Assembly (NCBI RefSeq): GCF_029223585.1
Contig: NZ_CP119423.1
Location: forward strand, 1,054,001-1,118,000
DNA length: 64,000 bases
Reading direction: 5' to 3'
DNA from: Photobacterium sp. DA100
Lineage (GTDB): Bacteria > Pseudomonadota > Gammaproteobacteria > Enterobacterales > Vibrionaceae
How positions within the stretch are numbered: position 1 is the first letter of the stretch; the number at the start of each line of letters is the position of its first letter. Position numbers and translations under genes: made by a program. This document shows, piece by piece, positions 57,072-64,000 of the stretch. The notes beneath the pieces are model-generated. The model saw only the letters and a program-made list of their open reading frames with translations. It was not told the origin of the DNA and ran no database searches.

Positions 57072-58295
57072 TTAGAAGATGTAGTTAATCTGCGCCGAGG
57101 TTAGGTACGCATCATTGGTGGCGTTGAATGTCTCGCCACTTTCTTCGAAAGTACTGCTCTTGCCGTAAAGGTAGGTAAAGCCAAAGTCGAATGTCATCTG
57201 GTTGCTGTAGTTGTAGGTAAATCCAGCCGAGTACCAGTAACGGTCGGTATCGGGAATACTCAGGGTAGATTTGCCCGCCTGCTCATCGAACGCAAAGCCA
57301 GCGCGAAGTGTCCAGTCAGGGTTGAGGTTGTAGGTGGCACCAATGGAGTAGCGGAAGTTATCGTCGTAGTCTTCCTCTTTGAGCAAGCACACATTGTCGA
57401 CACACTGATCGCTGGTGGCACGAAGCTCTTTGAACTTGCTCCACTGGACCCACTGCACGCCATAGTGAACGGCCCATTGGTTGTTTAGCTGATGGAAGCC
57501 GCCAAATTCGGCAATGGCCGGGGTGATCACATTGAGTTTGCCGGGTACGGTATCGCCAGGTGCACCGTCTTTGATAAATGCACCGCTGTAATCGGTAAAG
57601 TCGCCATCAAACTTCAGCTCTACTTCCGAGCGGTAGCTCAGGCCGAAGCGGTTGTTTTTGTTATATTCATAAAGAAAACCAATGTTCCAGCCCCAATCAA
57701 TGGTATCGCCTGCCAGTTTCAGGAGATCCGCACTTGGATTGGATGGGTTGAGGCCGCCGTAATGGCGCAGCAGTTCGGCGTCGGCATACACCATGTTGAT
57801 GCCCGCACCAATACTGAATTGTTCGTTGATGCGGTAAGCGATGTTGGGATTGAGGTTGAGGGTGAGCAGGTCGGTTGTACCGGCATCGGTGCCGAAGTGG
57901 AAATCAGCAGGATACTCTGTGGCAAAACCGTAGTTGGTAAACATCGCCAGTCCCCAAGCAAACTTATCGTTGATTGGCTGGATGAAGTAACCGGCTGGAA
58001 CCACGGCGGTTGGCGCGACATCCTTCGCCGTTTCGCCAATTGTTTCCGCAGTGACATCGATTTGCGGGTCAATGTATGAGACCGCACCTGAGAATTGCAT
58101 CCGGTCGAACATCATCATCGCGGCTGGGTTACGGGCCAGTACCGACGCATTGTCTGCGACTGCCACTTCGCCAGAAAAAGCGCGACCAAGGCCGGAGGCA
58201 GAGTGTTCGTTAACTTGGAAGCCAGCCGAGTGAGCGTTGATACTGAGGAGCGCTGCGGAAACGGCGAGCGCCGTTAGAGTGATTTTCTTAGTCAT
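57072..58295 (-). CDS. fadL: Outer-membrane long-chain fatty acid transporter, FadL family
   Basis: 407 residues. Signal peptide (KKITLTALAVSAALLSINAHSA, cleaved after residue 23), then the FadL N-terminal hatch AGFQVNEHSASGLGRAFSGEVAVADNASVLARNPAAM. Beta-strand pattern to the end, closing with aromatic Phe (AQINYIF), as required for barrel insertion. Moves long-chain fatty acids through the outer membrane. First gene of fadL-volA. I saw no clear FadR box in the 413 bp upstream, although regulation by FadR is expected from other species. Confidence 0.93.
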   Translation of the reverse strand: MTKKITLTALAVSAALLSINAHSAGFQVNEHSASGLGRAFSGEVAVADNASVLARNPAAMMMFDRMQFSGAVSYIDPQIDVTAETIGETAKDVAPTAVVPAGYFIQPINDKFAWGLAMFTNYGFATEYPADFHFGTDAGTTDLLTLNLNPNIAYRINEQFSIGAGINMVYADAELLRHYGGLNPSNPSADLLKLAGDTIDWGWNIGFLYEYNKNNRFGLSYRSEVELKFDGDFTDYSGAFIKDGAPGDTVPGKLNVITPAIAEFGGFHQLNNQWAVHYGVQWVQWSKFKELRATSDQCVDNVCLLKEEDYDDNFRYSIGATYNLNPDWTLRAGFAFDEQAGKSTLSIPDTDRYWYSAGFTYNYSNQMTFDFGFTYLYGKSSTFEESGETFNATNDAYLTSAQINYIF

Positions 58296-58708
58296 TATTA
58301 TGCATGCCTTTTAGAGTGAGTTACTTCTTGTTCTTCGATCCATGAATGAAAAACGCAAAAAAGGTGTTACTGAACCACGGGGTTTCGGAAGGGGCCCTTG
58401 ACAACAGGGGAACAGCATATTTGTTCACACGAAGGGGACGCATCAACGATAAATAGCCAGATGTTATCGTTCATGCGGTGATACCACTTGAAACAATATG
58501 AAACAGTTAGGGCAGTATAAAGACGGAATTTAGAATTGTTAACCTACTGTAAAGCATTGTTTTTGATAAATATGTCTAATTGAGCAATGTTTAATTAGGT
58601 TGCGTTTAAAACAATCACAAAAAATTGCAGGCATGTTTGAATGGAAGTGTGACCAAGCCCAAATTTAAAGGGCTTGGTCAGAGGTCTGATGAGTTGGTGT
58701 TGTTTGAA
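58296..58708. other. Intergenic region between fadL and rnt
   Basis: 413 bp with no gene. It holds the fadL promoter and, at 58651-58679, a perfect 10-bp inverted repeat GACCAAGCCC / GGGCTTGGTC with a 9-nt AT loop beyond the rnt stop. The repeat has no T-run after it in either direction, so it may be a weak terminator. Confidence 0.5.
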
Positions 58709-59377
58709 TTATTGGCTGTCAGCGCTAGCGTCTGTTTGACTTTCTAGCAGTGGCCAACCACCCAATTTTTTCCATTTGTTAACAATCTCACAAAATAACT
58801 CTGCCGTTCTCTCGGTGTCGTACAGGGCTGAATGTGCTTCCTTGTTGTCAAATTCGATACCCGCGGTGGTGCAGGCTTTGGCCAATACGGTCTGGCCAAA
58901 GGCAAGACCACTCAATGCCGCGGTGTCAAACGTTGCGAACGGATGGAATGGGTTGCGCTTTAATTTGGCACGTTCTGAAGCTGCCATAACAAAACTGTGG
59001 TCGAAGTTGGCGTTGTGGGCCACCATGATGGCACGGGAGCAACCAGCCGCTTTTTGCTCTTTACGGATCTGCTTGTAGATCTCTTTCAGTGCGGCTTCCT
59101 CTGACACTGCTCCGCGCAATGGACTGAATGGATCACGGATACCATTGAATTCTAAAGCTTCTTTGTGGATTACGGCTCCTTCGAATGGCGTCACATGAAA
59201 GTGCAGGGTTGATGCCGGTTTCAGCCAGCCTTCTTCGTCCATTTGTAGCGTTACGGCACAGATCTCCAGTAACGCATCAGTCTTGGCATTGAAGCCTGCA
59301 GTTTCTACATCAATGACGACTGGGAAGTAGCCGCGAAAGCGACTTTTCAAGGTATTTAGTTCGTTATCTTGGCTCAT
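58709..59377 (-). CDS. rnt: Ribonuclease T
   Basis: 222 residues from the ATG at 59377 (E. coli 215); an in-frame ATG at 59410 is an alternative. 3'-5' exonuclease that trims tRNA and other stable RNA ends. DEDDh motifs: VIDVETAGF (Asp-Glu), [11 protein letters not shown] (Asp) and [16 protein letters not shown] (His, Asp). Divergent from motY, an arrangement described in Vibrio. Confidence 0.95.
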   Translation of the reverse strand: MSQDNELNTLKSRFRGYFPVVIDVETAGFNAKTDALLEICAVTLQMDEEGWLKPASTLHFHVTPFEGAVIHKEALEFNGIRDPFSPLRGAVSEEAALKEIYKQIRKEQKAAGCSRAIMVAHNANFDHSFVMAASERAKLKRNPFHPFATFDTAALSGLAFGQTVLAKACTTAGIEFDNKEAHSALYDTERTAELFCEIVNKWKKLGGWPLLESQTDASADSQ

Positions 59378-59531
59378 AAAACGGCAAATCAATGTAAAAT
59401 AGTCGGCCATTATGTCAGATTCGACCGATGAGCTAAACCTTTCCCTGCCCTGAAGCCCAATCGCTCTGCAGTAAGGATAGGTCGAGCCAATTCAGCCTCG
59501 TAGCCCCAATAACCCCGAGGCTATTTGGTTA

Positions 59532-59558
59532 TAAAGTTTTTTTGGCGTTTTCCGATAC
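59532..59558 (+). promoter_or_regulatory. Sigma-28 (FliA) promoter of motY
   Basis: TAAAGTTT (59532-59539), an 11-bp spacer, then TCCGATAC (59551-59558). This is nearly the perfect flagellar consensus TAAAGTTT-N11-GCCGATAA. It fits the late-class expression known for Vibrio motY. Confidence 0.85.
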
Positions 59559-59629
59559 AATAACAAGCTTCACATTTATCTCGCACTGACAGGCAGTGTG
59601 AAGGGCAGGACAGCAGTATGGGTGGAAAA

Positions 59630-60517
59630 ATGGCTATCTCGAAATTTCAATCTTGCAGTGTAGCATTCATGCTCGGCATAGTGATGGCCAGTGCGGCGAG
59701 GGCAACACCTGTGTATGTCGCCGAACCCAGCCAGTCGACCTGGAAAGTGGCCGTCGATACCCCATTGGAATGCCGGATGCTCCATACTATCCCGAGCTAT
59801 GGTGAGGCTCAGTTTACCTCCAAGGCCAGTAAGAAAATCAATCTCGACTTCGAGCTGAAGATGCGCCGTCCGATGGGCGAAACGCGTAATGTTAATCTCG
59901 TTTCAATGCCCCCGCGCTGGATGCCGGGTGATGCAGCGCAGCCCATTACCAACCTGACGTTCTTCAAGCAATTCGATGGCTATGTCGGCGGGCAGACAGC
60001 TTGGGTTATGTTGTCCGAGCTAGAAACTGGGCGCTATCCAACATTTAGCTACCAGGACTGGCAGCAGCAAAATAAACGGGTCGATGTTGCTTTGTCAGCC
60101 GTTGCTTTTCGCTCTGCCTATGATCAGTTCAGCCAGTGCTTAGATAACTTGCTGCCTTACAGCTTCGAAGATATCGCATTTACTGTGCTTCACTACGATC
60201 AGGGCAGCGATCAGCTGAACAAAGCCTCACAGCAGCGCCTGGCTCAAATAGCTGACTTCGTCCGCTACAGTGACGACGTGGATTTGGTTTTGGTGGCGGC
60301 CTACACGGATGGACGGGGAGGGAAAACCGCCAACCAGGCGTTGTCCGAGCGGCGGGCTGAGCGTTTGGAAGAGTACTTTATGGCAATGGGGTTACCGGAA
60401 GACAGGATTCAGGTTGAGGCCTATGGTGAGCGCCGTCCTGTTGCCGACAACAATACGCCGATTGGGCGCAATAAAAACCGTAGGGTTGTCATTTCATTAG
60501 GTAGAACGATTATTTAA
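59630..60517 (+). CDS. motY: Sodium-type flagellar motor T-ring protein MotY
   Basis: 295 residues from ATG 59630; an in-frame ATG at 59618 with AGGAC upstream is also possible. Secreted (signal peptide ending ASAARA). N-terminal MotX-binding and basal-body domain (residues about 25-165, [11 protein letters not shown] to [11 protein letters not shown]) and a C-terminal OmpA-like peptidoglycan-binding domain (about 165-290: [33 protein letters not shown]). Needed with MotX for torque in polar sodium-driven flagella. A FliA promoter lies about 70 bp upstream. Confidence 0.94.
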   Translation: MAISKFQSCSVAFMLGIVMASAARATPVYVAEPSQSTWKVAVDTPLECRMLHTIPSYGEAQFTSKASKKINLDFELKMRRPMGETRNVNLVSMPPRWMPGDAAQPITNLTFFKQFDGYVGGQTAWVMLSELETGRYPTFSYQDWQQQNKRVDVALSAVAFRSAYDQFSQCLDNLLPYSFEDIAFTVLHYDQGSDQLNKASQQRLAQIADFVRYSDDVDLVLVAAYTDGRGGKTANQALSERRAERLEEYFMAMGLPEDRIQVEAYGERRPVADNNTPIGRNKNRRVVISLGRTII

Positions 60518-60634
60518 TGGCACCTTGCTGTAAAAAGAGTAATTTGCCTCCTGCTTTGTCTTAATTTTGAAGCGCTGAGTTTGCCAGCCGCAGACTAAAT
60601 TTATCGGGATAAATAATTAAGCAAGGTAGTGGCG

Positions 60635-60973
60635 ATGAAATATATCCTGTGGACCCTATTGTTCGGTGCTGGTGCGGTTTTGGCTGCTAATGACGCGGTT
60701 GTAGGCAGTGATGTGTCTAAAATACAAAGCGAGTTAGCCTCTGAGGTAAAATCGCAATTGATTACCTCGGAGCAGGCCGAAGAGATGGAGCTCAACCGAG
60801 CGGAAACGTACGAAGTCACCAGTACGGTGAGTGTCGAAAATTTGGAATTACAGATTGCCGAGAAGCTCAAAGACAGCATCATGCCTTATTACTCAATTGA
60901 ATATAACGAACCAACCAATGACGATGATCGATATACGGCTATCGTTACTGAATATTTTGGCAAAGTTGAGTAG
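60635..60973 (+). CDS. Small secreted protein of unknown function
   Basis: 112 residues from ATG 60635 (AAGG 8 nt upstream). A short signal peptide (KYILWTLLFGAGAVLAA) precedes an acidic, mostly helical mature part with no cysteines: VSKIQSELASEVKSQLITSEQAEEMEL and SVENLELQIAEKLKDSIM. Probably periplasmic. I do not recognise the family. It lies 117 bp after motY on the same strand; no link to motility is evident. Confidence 0.65.
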   Translation: MKYILWTLLFGAGAVLAANDAVVGSDVSKIQSELASEVKSQLITSEQAEEMELNRAETYEVTSTVSVENLELQIAEKLKDSIMPYYSIEYNEPTNDDDRYTAIVTEYFGKVE

Positions 60974-60992
60974 TCGAGCTGTTGGTTGGATT

Positions 60993-61010
60993 CGCCCGCC
61001 ATGGCGGGCG
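60993..61010. terminator. GC-rich palindrome between the small secreted protein gene and nth
   Basis: CGCCCGCCATGGCGGGCG is a perfect 18-bp palindrome between two convergent genes. A hairpin is likely, but neither side has a T-run. Confidence 0.45.
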
Positions 61011-61041
61011 TGTCGTTATCAATAGTGCGATAAGGCCGGCC

Positions 61042-61677
61042 TTATATCTCCGTCTTCTCTTTGTACTCGCATAAATCTTCGATAATGCAGCTGCCGCAGC
61101 GCGGCTTTCGCGCCACACAGGTGTAACGGCCGTGGAGGATCAGCCAGTGGTGGACATCGACCTTGAACTCTTTTGGAACCACCTTGAGTAGTTTTTCCTC
61201 TACCTGATCGACATTTTTGCCCATCGCGAACTTGGTGCGGTTCGACACCCGGAAGATATGGGTATCAACGGCAATGGTCGGCCAGCCAAAGGCAGTATTG
61301 AGCACGACATTGGCTGTCTTGCGGCCAACGCCCGGTAAGGCCTCCAGTGCCTCGCGACTTTCAGGAACTTCGCCACCGTGTTTCTCCAGCAAGATTTTAC
61401 AGGTCTTGATGACATTCTCAGCCTTGGAGTTAAACAAGCCGATGGTTTTGATATATTCCTTGACGCCGTCTACACCGAGGTCGAACATGGCCTGCGGGGT
61501 ATTGGCAACAGGGTAGAGCTTGTCAGTAGCCTTATTGACACTGACATCGGTTGCTTGGGCAGAGAGCAATACTGCGATTAGCAACTCGAACGGGGTGCTC
61601 CAGTTCAGTTCGGTCTCGGGGTGGGGGTTCTCCGCACGTAAACGTTCCAGGATCTGGACGCGTTTTTGATTATTCAT
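61042..61677 (-). CDS. nth: Endonuclease III
   Basis: 211 residues from the ATG at 61677, identical in length to E. coli Nth. DNA glycosylase/AP lyase that removes oxidised pyrimidines. Helix-hairpin-helix LPGVGRKTANVVL with the catalytic Lys (about residue 120), catalytic Asp in VDTHIFRV (about 138), and the [4Fe-4S] loop C-x6-C-x2-C-x5-C (CVARKPRCGSCIIEDLC, about 187-203). Last gene of the rsx (rnf) operon, as in E. coli. Confidence 0.97.
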   Translation of the reverse strand: MNNQKRVQILERLRAENPHPETELNWSTPFELLIAVLLSAQATDVSVNKATDKLYPVANTPQAMFDLGVDGVKEYIKTIGLFNSKAENVIKTCKILLEKHGGEVPESREALEALPGVGRKTANVVLNTAFGWPTIAVDTHIFRVSNRTKFAMGKNVDQVEEKLLKVVPKEFKVDVHHWLILHGRYTCVARKPRCGSCIIEDLCEYKEKTEI

Positions 61678-61739
61678 ATTAACTTCCAGCGATATAGCCA
61701 ACATTGTTCTGCCGGTGATCCCTCACCAGCAGTTTAGGA

Positions 61740-62435
61740 TTAATTTGTTGTCGTGACGCGGGCACGCTCGATAACAGGTTTGTCCTGTGCCTTGGCGGCT
61801 TTCTGTTCACGCTTGTTATCAATAGCATTTTTCAGGGCAATCATAAAGCCTACCCCGATGAAAGCGCCCGGTGGCAGGATGGCTAGCAAGAAACTGCTGT
61901 CAAAACTGAAGACTTCGATACGCAGCGATGCTGCCCAGCTACCAAGCAGGCGGTCTGCGCCATCAAATAGCGTACCGTTGCCCAGGATTTCTCGCATGGC
62001 GCCCAGTACCACCAAAGCGGCGGTCATACCCAGCCCCATCCATAATCCGTCCAGTAGGGCCGGGACAGGATCATTTTTAGAGGCAAAGGCTTCTGCACGG
62101 CCGATAATGATACAGTTGGTAACGATCAGCGGGATGAAGATACCCAGCGATTGATACAAGCCATAGGTAAATGCATTCATCAGCAACTGCACACAAGTTA
62201 CCAAGGATGCGATGATCATAACGAACACAGGAATACGAATTTCTGACGGTACCCACTGTCTTACCAAAGAGACAATCAGGTTCGAGCCAACCAGTACTGC
62301 CGTTGTCGCCAAGCCAAGGCCAAGGGCATTGGTCACTGTGGCTGATACGGCGAGAAGCGGACACAGTCCCAGCAATTGGACGATTGCCGGGTTATTGTTC
62401 CACAAGCCGTTTTTCATCAGTTCTTTATTCATCAT
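61740..62435 (-). CDS. rsxE: Electron transport complex subunit RsxE/RnfE
   Basis: 231 residues, six membrane helices. Subunit of the sodium-pumping ferredoxin:NAD+ oxidoreductase or SoxR-reducing complex. Motifs [18 protein letters not shown] with its Cys, and later [15 protein letters not shown] with the second Cys, bind an iron centre between the subunits RnfA and RnfE. Its start is 2 bp beyond the rsxG stop, in a tight operon. Confidence 0.96.
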   Translation of the reverse strand: MMNKELMKNGLWNNNPAIVQLLGLCPLLAVSATVTNALGLGLATTAVLVGSNLIVSLVRQWVPSEIRIPVFVMIIASLVTCVQLLMNAFTYGLYQSLGIFIPLIVTNCIIIGRAEAFASKNDPVPALLDGLWMGLGMTAALVVLGAMREILGNGTLFDGADRLLGSWAASLRIEVFSFDSSFLLAILPPGAFIGVGFMIALKNAIDNKREQKAAKAQDKPVIERARVTTTN

Positions 62436-62437
62436 CT

Positions 62438-63070
62438 TTATTCACCCTGACAGTTCAGTGGCTGTTCGAATAGGCGTTGCTGGTTTGCCTGGTAATACAA
62501 TGACACGTTTTTGACCGCACCCACTACCGCTCGAGGGGTAATGGTCGCACCGGTAAACTGATCAAACTCGCCACCGTCTTTGCGTACCGCCCAGCGGGTA
62601 TCTTTTTCGTTGTCGACGCGCTTGCCGGCAAAGCTGTAAATCCAGTCGCTGATCCGGGTTTCGATTTTATCACCCAGCCCCGGGGTCTCATTGTGACTTA
62701 GGATGCGGACACCGGTCACGGTACCTTCAAGATCGAGTCCGACGATAAGTTTGATGGCACCGCTGTAGCCATCAGGTGCGATAGCCTCAATAGCCATACC
62801 GACTTTCTGACCATCTTTCTCAGCGATATATGCCGGCATAGGGCTGGTGGTACCGAGGTATTGTTCGCTGGTCAGCAAAGTACAACTTTTATATAGCTCA
62901 TTATCATGGCTTTCCGCTGGGATCACCTGGTTAAGTACCTTAAGCAGTTCTTGCTGCTGCTGTTGCTCGATTCGCCCGGCGGTTAGCAGGTGGGTGACCG
63001 ATACCAAGCTGGTAGCTAGGATGGCAAAAATTGCCAGGATGCCACCATTTTTTTTCATTGCGTTAATCAT
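62438..63070 (-). CDS. rsxG: Electron transport complex subunit RsxG/RnfG
   Basis: 210 residues from the ATG at 63070. One N-terminal membrane helix (about 9-28), then a periplasmic FMN-binding domain. The ApbE-type flavinylation motif is [13 protein letters not shown] should be attached to Thr176. [12 protein letters not shown] is a family motif. Follows rsxD by 10 bp. Confidence 0.96.
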   Translation of the reverse strand: MINAMKKNGGILAIFAILATSLVSVTHLLTAGRIEQQQQQELLKVLNQVIPAESHDNELYKSCTLLTSEQYLGTTSPMPAYIAEKDGQKVGMAIEAIAPDGYSGAIKLIVGLDLEGTVTGVRILSHNETPGLGDKIETRISDWIYSFAGKRVDNEKDTRWAVRKDGGEFDQFTGATITPRAVVGAVKNVSLYYQANQQRLFEQPLNCQGE

Positions 63071-63080
63071 GGCGGTTTCC

Positions 63081-64000
63081 TCAGTGGCCAAACGTGCGTG
63101 GTCGGGTGTAGTAGTCAATCAGCGGTACGCACATGTTGGCCAGCAGGACACTGAAAGCGACGCCGTCAGGAAAGCCACCGAAGGTACGGATCAAGAACAC
63201 CAGCACGCCAATCAACGCACCGAAGATCAAGCGGCCTTTGACCGTTGTCGAGGCTGAGACCGGATCGGTAGCGATGAAGAAGGCACCCAGCATAGTGGCT
63301 CCCGAGAACAAGTGAAACAGCGGCGAAGCGGTGTTATCCGGGCTGAACATAAATGCCAAAGTACTGATAACAAACAGGGAGCCCAGCATGCCGGCAGGTA
63401 TGTGCCATTGGATCACTCGCATTTTCAGCATGATCAGTCCGCCGAGCAAAAAGCCCAGATTGACCCATTCCCAGCCGATCCCGCCAATCAGGCCAAACAC
63501 TGGTCCAGACAAGATTTCTGTCGCGGTATGCCCCGTGGTCAGCGATGTTTTCAGGGTATCAAGTGGTGTTGCCATCGTGACGCCGTCTACTGACATGCGA
63601 AGTTGGTGGACACTGAATCCATCCTGGGTGAAGCCGGTCAGAATGGCACTTATGCTATCGGCCAGGGTCACGGGTTCGGCTGTCAGTGACTGCGGCGGTA
63701 ACCAGGTGGTCATTTGCAACGGGAACGAAATGAGCAAAACGACGTAGGCGACCATAGCCGGGTTGAACAGGTTTTGACCCAACCCACCATAAAGGTGCTT
63801 GGCTATGACTATTGCAAACAGGCAGCCGATAACACTGATCCACCAAGGAGCCAGTGGGGGGATGGATAAGCCGATCAGGACGCCGGTTAACAGTGCGCTG
63901 TTGTCGCGCAGGTAGGGCATCAAAGGCCGCTGGCGCAGTTTCAAAATCACAGCTTCGGTAGCGACACACAGTGAAGCCGCAAGGGCGATTTGGATAAGGA
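63081..64000 (-). CDS. rsxD: Electron transport complex subunit RsxD/RnfD (partial)
   Basis: The reading frame is open to the window edge, so the first part is missing; a GTG at 63950 is not the true start because homologous sequence ([19 protein letters not shown]) continues upstream. About 306 residues are visible out of about 350. Multi-helix subunit carrying a covalent [13 protein letters not shown] fits the flavinylation motif, with a Met where Gly is usual. Further motifs: [34 protein letters not shown] and [26 protein letters not shown]. Upstream rsxA, B and C would be expected outside the window. Confidence 0.95.
   Translation of the reverse strand, partial: LIQIALAASLCVATEAVILKLRQRPLMPYLRDNSALLTGVLIGLSIPPLAPWWISVIGCLFAIVIAKHLYGGLGQNLFNPAMVAYVVLLISFPLQMTTWLPPQSLTAEPVTLADSISAILTGFTQDGFSVHQLRMSVDGVTMATPLDTLKTSLTTGHTATEILSGPVFGLIGGIGWEWVNLGFLLGGLIMLKMRVIQWHIPAGMLGSLFVISTLAFMFSPDNTASPLFHLFSGATMLGAFFIATDPVSASTTVKGRLIFGALIGVLVFLIRTFGGFPDGVAFSVLLANMCVPLIDYYTRPRTFGH

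Noticed and set aside
58651..58679. Intrinsic terminator of rnt
   Set aside because: The stem is good, but there is no T-run on either strand, so I record it only as an inverted repeat.
58296..58708. FadR box upstream of fadL
   Set aside because: I looked for TGGTC-N-GACC and close variants. CTTGGTCAGAGGTC near 58673 is part of the rnt-side inverted repeat and lacks the proper palindrome.

Overview
This window is a chromosomal segment of a marine gammaproteobacterium of the family Vibrionaceae, most like Photobacterium or Vibrio. I infer this from the dsbB-nhaB-fadR order, a FadR of 283 residues carrying the Vibrio-type internal insertion, an rnt/motY divergent pair (MotY being the T-ring protein of sodium-driven flagella), a fadL-volA pair, and three sodium/proton antiporter genes. 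Almost all of it is ordinary core genome. I see no rRNA, tRNA, CRISPR array or prophage.

Layout. 1-1230: start of a Lon-like protease gene and a PHP-domain protein. 1241-4995: dsbB, nhaB, fadR. 5129-9917: the stress operon prkA-yeaH-spoVR (minus strand). 10491-12810: a VOC protein followed by the first group II intron. 12844-19017: yeaD, gapA, msrB, a lipoprotein, yeaC, a GST and ansA. 19020-28198: sppA, fadH, and the chain ydjA-selD-selU-topB. 28231-31275: a GAF/GGDEF protein, an SDR and a small lipoprotein. 31341-34555: yejM-yejL and divergent yejK. 34759-36446: a membrane protein with two HPt domains and a YgbA-type protein. 36558-42213: a minus-strand cluster of hcp, pyruvate:flavodoxin oxidoreductase and flavodoxin. 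42629-46942: M20 peptidase, yjiG, yjiH and nhaC. 47739-50175: asd, sodB, grxD, then the second intron (50273-52161). 52271-58295: NhaC-type antiporter, 2-Cys peroxiredoxin, volA, fadL. 58709-60973: rnt, motY and a small periplasmic protein. 61042-64000: nth, rsxE, rsxG and partial rsxD.

How the parts connect. Fatty-acid functions recur: fadR, fadH with a clear FadR operator, and the fadL-volA pair for lysophospholipid cleavage and fatty-acid uptake. Anaerobic and nitrosative-stress functions form a second theme. The cluster hcp, PFOR and flavodoxin has a putative NsrR site and an FNR site in front of hcp. The same 14-bp FNR-type box precedes the ygbA-like gene about 6 kb away. The Hcp is a short form with the [4Fe-4S]-type N-terminal cysteine spacing and no hcr reductase beside it, so PFOR and flavodoxin are plausible electron donors.

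The mobile content is two full-length group II introns, each 1889 bp by my boundaries and 39,351 bp apart in direct orientation. Each sits immediately behind a rho-independent terminator, and domain V carries a CGC triad; both point to group IIC. The copies are a mosaic: one stretch of about 270 bp is far more diverged than the rest. I did not find a convincing wholly new system. The hcp-PFOR-flavodoxin locus, the orphan double-HPt membrane protein and the structured region upstream of asd are the most rewarding places to look.
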